In this document: positions 55,531-64,000 of the stretch, piece after piece
Layout of the letters: each line of letters starts with the position of its first letter
How positions within the stretch are numbered: position 1 is the first letter of the stretch
Source: Leuctra nigra
Taxonomy: Eukaryota > Arthropoda > Insecta > Plecoptera > Leuctridae
Assembly: GCA_934045905.1 (NCBI GenBank)
Contig: OW203762.1
Location: forward strand, 13,171,845 to 13,235,844
DNA: 64,000 bases
Direction of reading: 5' to 3'
The notes under the pieces: model-generated
What the model saw: the letters and a program-made list of their open reading frames with translations, nothing else
Database searches by the model: none
What the model was told of the DNA's origin: nothing
Translations under genes and position numbers: made by a program

Positions 55531-56667
55531 CTCGACAATTATTATGATTGATAGCAACAAGCTCTGCGGGATGTCCAGTCACGTGACACCATTATCTCAC
55601 ATGTTCGATGGAGAGACATTACTAGGAAAACATCTCGCAAGAATCATAAATTATTTCTTTGCCGATGACGAAGAATGGTTTTCTATTTGAGAACTCATTA
55701 TAGAAGAAATACGCACATCTTTTCATCAATTTGTACAATTTGTTGTAGAAATCATAAAAGCTGGCAGTAAATAAGATATGGCGTAGAGAATACCAGCTGG
55801 AGACGTTGGTTCGATTCCCGTGACAGCCTATCCTGATTTGTAATAAAATACAATTGTTTTTAGGGTAGTTGCATTACCCTATAGTTGCATTGGTAACATA
55901 CTTCAATCTTGTTTTTTTTGCTGGAGGCCAGACAATTTTTCAATAATTTAATCGTACTTTAAATACAGTTTAAATACAGTTTAAATACAGAAGGCATGCG
56001 ATTGGTAAAAATTTAAACCAAATAGACAAATGAATAAATATTTTACTTATTTTCTGTAAGCATCTGTCCCCCAGCTAGATTTCATATTATCATCTGACTC
56101 CACTGAAAGTTTTCCATAAGTATTACCAAACCCAATATCTCAATATAACAAGTAGGGTGGAGCGACCGCTCACTAGATAAAAGTTTATGCCGAACTAACT
56201 AAATTACTAAATTTGGACTTTGTACTGCGAGTTAATATCTAATATTTATTTTATAACGAAGTACTCATCTTATGTGTTTTGAAAACTTGAACCAAGCTGT
56301 GAAAATATTCCAACCCTATAATGACGTTATGGTTCTGGAGGTTGAAAGCTACGGTTGTCACAACGCGAGGCAGCTTTGTAGAGACGAGGTCATGTCTGAG
56401 ATGGATTCAGAATATCAGACAGGTTGTTTCCGATTGCCCTGACACGTAGCACAGCGATGATTTCAGACATATTTTATTCTTGTTCCAACCTTTCTTAGTC
56501 TGTAACAATTATTGTCTGCAACCTAGTTTGTATTTTTGTATTTTAATTGTCTTGGGTACCTACTAGAATAGATTTAGTCTGAAGACCACTATATAGTCCA
56601 AAATAGATTTAGTCTACCACCTGTTCAATGTAGCAAACTGTAGAAAAAATAAACATAATATAACATA
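55531..56667. other. No gene; SINE scrap and isolated L-type terminus
   Basis: GGTTCGATTCCCGTGACAGC at 55813 is a SINE B-box scrap. At 56157-56178 GGTGGAGCGACCGCTCACTA GAT matches the CTAG-hairpin end of L, but its neighbours do not match L. The rest is AT-rich. Confidence 0.45.
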
Positions 56668-56888
56668 CGTACACTCCCCCAAATAATAAACGGTACTCGA
56701 AAGAAAATGAATTGACTGATTAAGGTTTGATGGCATCATCCCATGAAGTCAGTGCTAACGCAATTATCTAACTCTTTTAGGTGAGCTCTGATTTCATTGA
56801 TAATAACAAGGATTGATTGTCAAGGAACCTGCTGAGCAGCCAATACGTTTTGTACCAAATACCGTTTATTATTTGGGGGAGTGTACAT
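56668..56888. mobile_element. M1 family MITE, copy d (best preserved)
   Basis: Terminal inverted repeats of at least 27 bp, perfect: GTACACTCCCCCAAATAATA AACGGTA and its reverse complement. Interior shared with the other copies. About 220 bp, non-coding. Confidence 0.92.
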
Positions 56889-58402
56889 ACAACAATTCAT
56901 AGAGATGGGAGATTTTCTTTCGGGTTTTTCGTACTTTTTCGGAAATTTAACACTTGTTTTTCTAAAAACCAGTAATTTTTATCAATAATTTAATACAAAA
57001 ATGTTATGCCTGGAAGTAAAAGACCGTGATTTCTTTATTAGTTCTAATAATATTAGTTTTTATTTCTAAGTATTCCTATCTTTAATTTTTCTGTATGTAT
57101 GCAAACTGCTGTTGTAAGTTCATGTATATGTGTGAATAAAGGTTTAAAAAAAAATGGGATTGGAGATTAGATGATTGGTGATATATTTGTATGGATTGAG
57201 ACTGGATTCATCAAGTTACAGGATAGCTTCATGGCTGTTATAATAAGATGCGAGTGAGATGTAATAAAGAAACAAGGCCATCTAAAACCTGCGACTCTAT
57301 TGCCTCGCATCTAGAACCACTGGAGACAATATTACAAAACAATAAATCACATTGTAGCTCCACACAGTACATGTACAAGACATTTGTTATTCATTGCTCG
57401 GCTGTTTCATATATTACTATCAGACACTTAAGGACGGCGGGGCTCTGAAGTACTCCAAAGAAATTAAATTCGTGAAATTGGTGTCACTTCTGCAATACCG
57501 ACTTTATTATATTAGAGGTTTATTCGTTTAATACTTAATAGAAAAGTGTACTAATCGATGGAATATTGTTTTAATTTTAGGTGTCTTAAAAAGTAAAAAA
57601 AATGCGTTTTCATTCGACGGTTTAAAAATCTGTCAAATTTTTTTGACCTACTAAAATAAAATAATTATTACTGTCACTTATGAGAAAATAATTCCCAATA
57701 CAAAGAAAACGGAAAATATTTTTAAAAAATGTAGCAATGAGATTTTCCCGTTACAATGTTTCCCTGAATACTCCAGAAAAACCCGACCTAATTCCTTCAT
57801 GACATCAACAACAAGCAATTTGATGATAAATCTCACAAAATAGTTCAATTAAGAAGATCGATCTCTGATATTGAAAGAAAAACACAACTGTCGGGACCTT
57901 GTCCTAGTATCTGTTATCAGTTTCTGATGTGAGAAGTTCCATCTTCCTTCCACAAACATCGTGCAGAATGCTTCATCGACAAGAACATTGTAACTCAATA
58001 CAATTATTTCATTCCATAACTGTGAGATCAATCGGGATAGTGACGGTATATTTTGATCGATCAGTACCTGTACTTAGGTAAAATCTACTTTGCTGTTATT
58101 TGCATTCTCATTTTCCAATTTTATAACCACAATAATATATCTGTGAGACTGTGAGAGTGTAATATTACCATTGTCTTGGTTTCCGTACAACAAATTTCAA
58201 TTGAGTTATTGTTCCATAGAATTATTTTGTTGAGGATTTTAGAAAATTAAGATCGAGCTCTAAATTTGGTTGATACGGTCTGTTCTGGATGGGATCGAAG
58301 TCAGTTCTCAGATTTTTCAGTTGTGAATAATTGGACCTTTTCCTTTTTCGTATAAGGATCTCCTCCGGGGGTTGCTCCAGATGACAGCTACACTTCGCCA
58401 AA
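56889..58402. other. AT-rich, nothing recognised
   Basis: No supportable gene. Short chance frames only. Confidence 0.4.
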
Positions 58403-58648
58403 ATGATTGATACAACCCAAAACAATTTAGAACCGTGTTTCGGCAATCTCCATTCAAATAAAATCAATCAAAACGAATATTATTTACTTGACGACTGCAT
58501 TTACGACCGATCTCTGTGCACGAAGGCCGTGAGTGTAGTCTCGCGCACGAGAGATCTCGTGTTGAAGCTCCAATCAGTCGACATGAAGCTGGATGGATCT
58601 GCGAACAACACGCTCTCGAGTTACATCCCGGAGATCACATCTCAGTGA
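58403..58648 (+). CDS. Doubtful 81-codon ORF
   Basis: ATG-initiated frame ending TGA, with locally higher GC in its second half (58490-58650). No signal peptide, membrane segment or known motif was seen. An overlapping minus frame of similar length exists (58222-58467). It could be a host exon or chance. I do not recognise it. Confidence 0.15.
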   Translation: MIDTTQNNLEPCFGNLHSNKINQNEYYLLDDCIYDRSLCTKAVSVVSRTRDLVLKLQSVDMKLDGSANNTLSSYIPEITSQ

Positions 58649-58968
58649 CAAAGCCCGAGACAAATAGCTGCCATTTCTCTCGTATTGTCAGGTGATCACT
58701 TGTATAGCGGCCATGATGGATGCTGATGGGGATGCTGCGCTTGTTACGCGGGACCTGGTGTCGGGTGAGGAAACGTGAATCCGCGCCTAGGTCATTGCAA
58801 TGCGGAGGAGCAGAACTAATTGTCAAAACAACGTTTTCAGTTGCTTAGTCTAGATGTTTATTTTATTTCATAGCAGTTTTCTACTTATTAAATGGCATTG
58901 GATTGTACCTTCATTTTCATATAGTACCTATTATACAAAGAACAACATATTAAAAATATAGGTAGGTA

Positions 58969-59190
58969 TACTCAAAAGAAACTCGAAAAGGAAAGGATTG
59001 GCTGCTTGACAATCAATCCTTGTTTTGATCAATGAAATAAGAGCTCACCTACTAGAGGTATCCGTATAGATGATGCGTTAACACCAATGACCTAATTGGT
59101 TAACACAGCCTTCATGGGATGATGCCATCAAATCTTAATCAGCCAATCCTTTTCTTTTCGAGTACCGATTTTTATTGGTTTGAGTGTACA
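58969..59190. mobile_element. M1 family MITE, copy e
   Basis: Left end GTATACTCAAAAGAAACTCG, right end TCGAGTACCGATTTTTATTGG...GAGTGTAC. Internal GGGATGATGCCATCAAATCT shared with the others. Contains an extra 40-50 bp around 59064-59110. Confidence 0.8.
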
Positions 59191-59820
59191 TAAAAGTTAC
59201 ACATTACAAAAAGAGAACTTAAAAAATAATCGATCGCAAGATAGGCAAGATCTAGTCATGTAATGAAGATGCAATAAAATGGAATAGAGTTACATCCTCA
59301 ACAAAATTGAGAATGGTGAAATGTTCCGTAAGATGGACAAAAAATATCTAGAATATTGTTTTTATTTTTGCTTCGTGCATTGTTGAAGAGACTCCGGTTG
59401 TGCAACAAAACCGCCGCGAAAACCGCTCAAAAGTAGGTATGTTCAATCGGTAGGTAACTGGAGACCAAACCTGTGAACTATATTCTCAAATTTTGCAAGC
59501 GTGGTTTTCATGGATCATGTAAGTACCAATTGTTATAGTTTGCACATTTTTTTAGATTAATTTTAATATACAAGTCCATAGCGAGTTAAGAATTCACAAA
59601 AAATAAAATAATTATTGCTAGGTATATAAAAGACAATTTTAAAAATGTGCCTAAAAATGCCTAATTCTAGAACTTTTGGATTCCCAAGTCTAATGGAATT
59701 CGATTTCATGCAATGTTAATCTTTATGGCCGTGACCGGATTCCATCAGAATGGATATGGGAAAACGTTCTAGAAAATACCTCATTGTAACAATTCTCTAA
59801 TAAAAGTGTGTCTTTGTTAT
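59191..59820. other. AT-rich, nothing recognised
   Basis: No gene or repeat supported. Confidence 0.4.
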
Positions 59821-61690
59821 CTAGTGGAGCGGTCGCTCCACGCCAGCCAAATCGTACGGCGCGCGCACACACTCATTTAAAAAGGCTGGAGCAAACCCAC
59901 TTTTACTGTAAGCATCAAAGTGGCATTTTCGGCCTACTGGATCTTAAAATTGGAAAATCTCCCATTGTTGCGATATATCTTAATTTCGAGCTATGGCCCA
60001 CCCTACAACATATACCAAATTTGGGAACAATAGGTTACGCCCTTTGCGCGCTAGAGGGCCGTGAAAACAGTGTTTTAGGGCGGTTTTCATAATAATAATA
60101 ATAATAATAATAATCTCAGTAGTAGTAGTAGTCTCCTGGAATTCAAATCCGGTAAACAGGCCACAGCCTAAACGGCTGAACCTATTGATCTCACATTTTT
60201 ACCACGTGTGCACTTTTAGCGTCTGATTTGCCCTCTCCCCCTTGACTTTTTTTGTGCCGCCATTTTGAAACCGGAAGTGACATCATATATCAACAACGGC
60301 TGGACCGATTGGAACGAAAATAGCGCCAAACGATTCGGACGGTCATCTATATGGATTATCAATAGCAACAGACTAAAATTTTAGTTAACGAAACCGGAAA
60401 TGACGTCATGAAATTTGAAATTCATCGATTGGCATTTCGGCAACAAATTTGATCCAATTATTTTGATATTTATGTAACGTATGTACTTTTGATATCTCAT
60501 TTGACTTGTTATAAAACCAACAGGAAGCCGCCATTTTGCAACCGGAAGTTTCATCATATCTTAATAACGTCTAAATAGATTTGAACGAAACCAGCGCTAA
60601 ACAATTTAGACGGTCAACTTTATGTATTATTATCAATAATATTTGCAGTTTCCCATACCGAAACCGGAAATGACGTCACACATTTTAAAAACCTCACAAA
60701 TTTACATTTTGATGCAATAAATATACTATTTGAGACAGCTAATAATAAATGTAATCATGTTTAAATTATAATTCAAGAGGTCAGTGATTTCAGCAGCCAT
60801 TTTGAAACCGGGAGAAACGTAATATCTCGAAAACTGGTTGACAGATCGGTATGAAACTAGCGCCAAACGATTCGGAATGCCATCTCTATGGAATAGGAAC
60901 AGTCAAACTAGAATTTTCCTATTTATGAGACCGGAAATGACGTCATTCAAATGTATAAATTATTATAATTCCCTCCTATACCATAAATACATATTTAGAA
61001 AGTTTAAAATGATACACATCATTTATAGAAATAAATTCTATGTGGCATTGCAGAAAGTTCAGCAGCCATTTTGAAAACCGAAGTGTTGCCATATCTCGGA
61101 ACTGGGTTGACTGATTGGAATGAAACCTTTGCTATTCTTCGTGAAAGATCATTTAAAGCAATTATTTAGGACCATACGCTGCAATTCATTTGTGGTAACC
61201 AAATTGTAAAGGGTGATGATTTTTTAAAAGAATTTAGTAATTGTTCATTTCATATGTGTCACAAGTTGTTAGAATAAACTAAAAAAAGGAGTGATATCCC
61301 CATAAAAAAACACTTCGTGTAAAAATACCAGCCAAGTCTCTTCTACTAAAAAAAAATATATGAAATCTAAAAATTCTGCACTGAAAAGTAATGATATCAA
61401 AAAATTTGCCAAGTCAAAACTTTATTTGAAAATCAAAAAATACTTGGCGCATCGATTTTTTAGGGCATATACTATATGTTTGTATATTTTATGTATATTT
61501 TATATCTGGCCTATACTTCTAAGCTATTAATATACACGATGCGCCAAGTATTTTTTGATTTTCAAATAAAGTTTTGACTTGGCAAATTTTTTGGTATCAT
61601 TACTTTTCAGTGCAGAATTTTTAGATTTCATATATTTTTTTTTAGTAGAAGAGACTTGGCAGGTATTTTTACACGAAGTGTTTTTTTATG
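59821..61690 (+). mobile_element. L'' element: uninterrupted third copy of L
   Basis: CTAG and GTGGAGCGGTCGCTCCAC start, body collinear with L through the microsatellite (60088-60131) and the CCGGAAATGACGTCA-bearing region, then the fold-back module 61298-61454 / 61537-61690 with an 82-bp loop. About 1.87 kb. Serves as empty-site reference for both insertions in L. Frames of 78-94 codons within it are also present in L, but with no start context or known domain. Confidence 0.9.
61298..61690. repeat. Fold-back module of L''
   Basis: Arms 61298-61454 and 61537-61690 are about 155-bp inverted repeats beginning CCCATAAAAAAACACTTCG and ending GGCGCATCG, with a short AT-rich loop. Confidence 0.92.
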
Positions 61691-62837
61691 TAATCAAATA
61701 TCTAATCATGATTAATTTAAAATTTCTCTTCATTTTGTCACAATTTTTTTCTCCAAATCGATAGCGTCACATGTATAATACGCCATGGGAACATATTTTA
61801 AGAGGTGAACAAACTCCCACAACATGAAGATGGCAACTAAGTTACTATCAATACACTTTCAGTTATCATTCCCTCAACTTGTCAGTCTCGCTAGTAGAAG
61901 ATGCGATAAACAAATCGTACCACGTGACCGTCTCAAGTAAACATCTTCCGATGGACCAAAGTCAAGTCAATGAGTACATCACAGTTTGCTTACGCTATTC
62001 AATGTGAATTGCTCTGTTTATAGACTTTCGAGAACCACGCTCATTTGATCAGATTCAGAACCTAGAAACACCAATTCGATCGAACAATCGATTGCAAATA
62101 AAATGCACTACTTTGTCACAATGTGTTTTATGTGTAGCTGTGATAAGCGGTGAGCTGATAAACGAGCACCGGCCATGTAACCCGTAGCATAGGTAGATAG
62201 ATATTATGATTTGTGGCCTATCAAGTTAGTACGGTATAGTATACATGTGCTATAACTGTCAAATTAGTACTCGTTATTTAGTTAGTCAGATTTTTGAACG
62301 AGACCCTGCGATGGAAAATAAAAAATTGAACCTTTTGACCGATAATTTCCTTTCTTGTTTAAAAATGGTAGAATAACAATGTTTGACGTTCACATTTTCA
62401 GTTCAATTGGTTCACCAATGTTGATGAGAGATGCATCTGAATCAGAATCAGAAATCCTTCCAAAAACTCGATTTTCGTTGATCTATACTCGTCTTGTAAA
62501 CGGCATAACTTATTATTGGCATGTTAGGTATTTGTGGTCGGGTGAGTCATAGCCCCAAATAAAGTATAGCACAATATTTGATTTTCCAATTTTGAGATTC
62601 AGTGGGTCTAAAATGTCGTATTGAATCCTTTCAATGTTTGTAGCACCAACCTGATTTGAAAAATTCTTGGTAATTCAATTGTCATCTTTTGTGCTCCACT
62701 GTTTTTATGTTCAACATTTCATACATTGTTTTTTCATACAAGAATATTTAAAGAGGGTTCCAGATGCATCCCGCGAAAAGCCATCCTGCCTCCGGCAGGT
62801 AAACTTATAAATAAATAAATAATTATTATTATTATTA
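61691..62837. other. No gene; diverged L-like remnant
   Basis: 62270-62690 resembles the 29340-29530 end of L' in reading order: GTAAACGGCATAACTTATT, GGGTGAGTCATAGCCCCAAA, GATTTTCCAATTTTGAGATTC and AGTGGGTCTAAAATGTCGT. It is an old member of the L family. 62803-62838 is an (AATA/ATT)n tail belonging to the RTE fragment. Confidence 0.45.
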
Positions 62838-63396
62838 AAGCAGATTGTTTACAGCACTTCAGGCCGTATTCTGCATCCTAAATGCCATTTATCTTTATTT
62901 AAGAAGTCTCCATCGCGAAGACCTCTTCTTCTCATGGCAGTGTCAACTCCTTCTGCCCACCTCCTCCTTGGTCTTCCTCTCTTTCTTCTTCTTGACGGTA
63001 CCCATGACCAGGCTCTCATTGGCAATCTTTCATCTGGCATCCTTCTCAGATGGCCATACCATAAGAGTTGCTTCATCTCTATGTAATCCGTGATGTCTCC
63101 ACTCCCATCATTTCCCGTATACGGTCGTTCCTCACATGGTCGAGTATCGTAACCTTGCAGCATCTTCTCCAGTACCCCATCTCCATTGCTCGGACTCTTT
63201 GTGCCATTCGGGAAGATAAGGTCCAGATTTCTGATCCATAGGAAGCGCAGCTTTCGACGAATGAGTTGTAAATACGTGTTTTTGTCTTGGTTGAGATGAC
63301 ATCGTTCCAAAGCACTGGGTGTAATTGTCTGGTGATCGCTCTTCCTCTGCCCAGCTTGTTCAGCACATCCCTCTCATCCGTTCCGTCAGCCGTCAA
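62838..63396 (-). pseudogene. 5'-truncated, frameshifted RTE fragment
   Basis: The C-terminal end of an RTE polyprotein on the minus strand: KTRIYNSFVESCASYGSEIW and LDHVRNDRIREMMG in one frame, then LLWYGHLRRMPDERLP and RRKRGRPRRRWAEGV ending IRPEVL in another. At least one frameshift is therefore needed near 63080-63100. The layout matches residues about 800-951 of the intact element at 16597-19452, but it is a different subfamily. Flanked by (TTTA)n/(AATA)n tracts at both ends (62803-62838, 63407-63441). Confidence 0.85.
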
Positions 63397-64000
63397 TGTT
63401 CACGTATTTATGTCAATAAATAAATAAATACATAAATAAATAGATGTTCTTGTCTGTGATTTGGAACTCATTAACCTACAATACCTCGACGTAACGGCCA
63501 CGCAAGGGACGGAACGGAAATGTTGAATGAGTCCGTCCACAATTGACGTAATGGTGACGTCACGAAATAGAGTTAAATCAATTTTAGTATATTACGGCAC
63601 CTTTATGATTAGAGCTAATGTACTGAGATTTTAAAATTGTTTGTAATATTGCTGTGATTGTTATTTTATTAAATTGTGTTGTTTTTGTGCATTTGACTCT
63701 TACTGTTAATCGTTGTGTTTTATTATTATATGGCTTATGGTTCATACTCCTGTTGTGAATGAAAGAGTATTATAAAAGTGTTTCCACTAGATAATAACGC
63801 TATTTCGACAAAACACAGAAAGAAATTAAGTATCATTGAGTTTCCTTTTACAATTATTATTTTCATTTTTATAACCGAATAATATATTTAAATTTCACTT
63901 TATTGTCGCTTGTACATCATCTGAATGAGGCACAGATTTATTATCTATAGAATGCATAATACCCAACAGATTATCCATCACATCTTATGAAATGACTGCG
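63397..64000. other. AT-rich, nothing recognised
   Basis: Apart from the (AATA)n tract at 63407-63441 nothing is recognised. Confidence 0.4.

Noticed and set aside
62150..62200. Possible repeat C start (GGTGAGCTGATAAACGAGCA)
   Set aside because: Similarity to the repeat C start is too short and interrupted to support.

Overview
This is eukaryotic DNA, AT-rich and intron-bearing. The only host gene I can identify is part of an insect adipokinetic hormone receptor (AKHR) on the minus strand: two coding exons at 13379-13647 and 7378-7526, separated by a 5.85-kb intron. The remaining exons lie beyond the left edge. The receptor and the transposon repertoire fit an insect, possibly a hemipteran, but the species cannot be fixed from the sequence.

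Almost everything else is mobile or tandemly repeated DNA. Left part (1-16 kb): a 140-bp tandem repeat (421-1611), two tRNA-derived SINE copies, several fold-back (MITE-like) elements, a 3' fragment of a non-LTR retrotransposon (6409-7045) and the AKHR exons. At 16.2-19.5 kb is a near-complete RTE-type non-LTR retrotransposon with an uninterrupted endonuclease/reverse transcriptase frame. At 21.3-29.8 kb is a nested composite. A non-autonomous element called L here carries an intact R4/Dong-like retrotransposon (restriction-like endonuclease type) inserted at its internal trinucleotide microsatellite. A second, inverted copy of L (L') sits inside L's terminal fold-back. A third copy (L'') at 59821-61690 serves as the empty-site control for both insertions. 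L' carries an array of about 118-bp units, each with a composite ETS/CRE-like site next to a YY1-like site.

At 31.8 kb is a tRNA gene or pseudogene. At 32.0-35.6 kb is a minisatellite of about 38 units of 93 bp. At 39.2-41.2 kb and 53.9-55.2 kb are two copies of another repeat (C); the first is interrupted by a 737-bp TA-flanked fold-back element, and the second shows the empty site. Between them, at 43590-49177, is a very young LTR retrotransposon on the minus strand: nearly identical LTRs, a 4-bp target duplication, a tRNA-Lys-like primer site, a TATA plus initiator promoter and an intact gag. A downstream frame is reached through a canonical -1 slippery heptamer (GGGAAAC), and no recognisable protease, reverse transcriptase or integrase is present. 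The right end (56-64 kb) holds more MITEs, the L'' element and a 5'-truncated, frameshifted RTE fragment.

The most notable items are the gag-only LTR element with a retained frameshift signal, the L element family with its regulatory-like arrays and nested insertions, and the R4/Dong-like element in a microsatellite.
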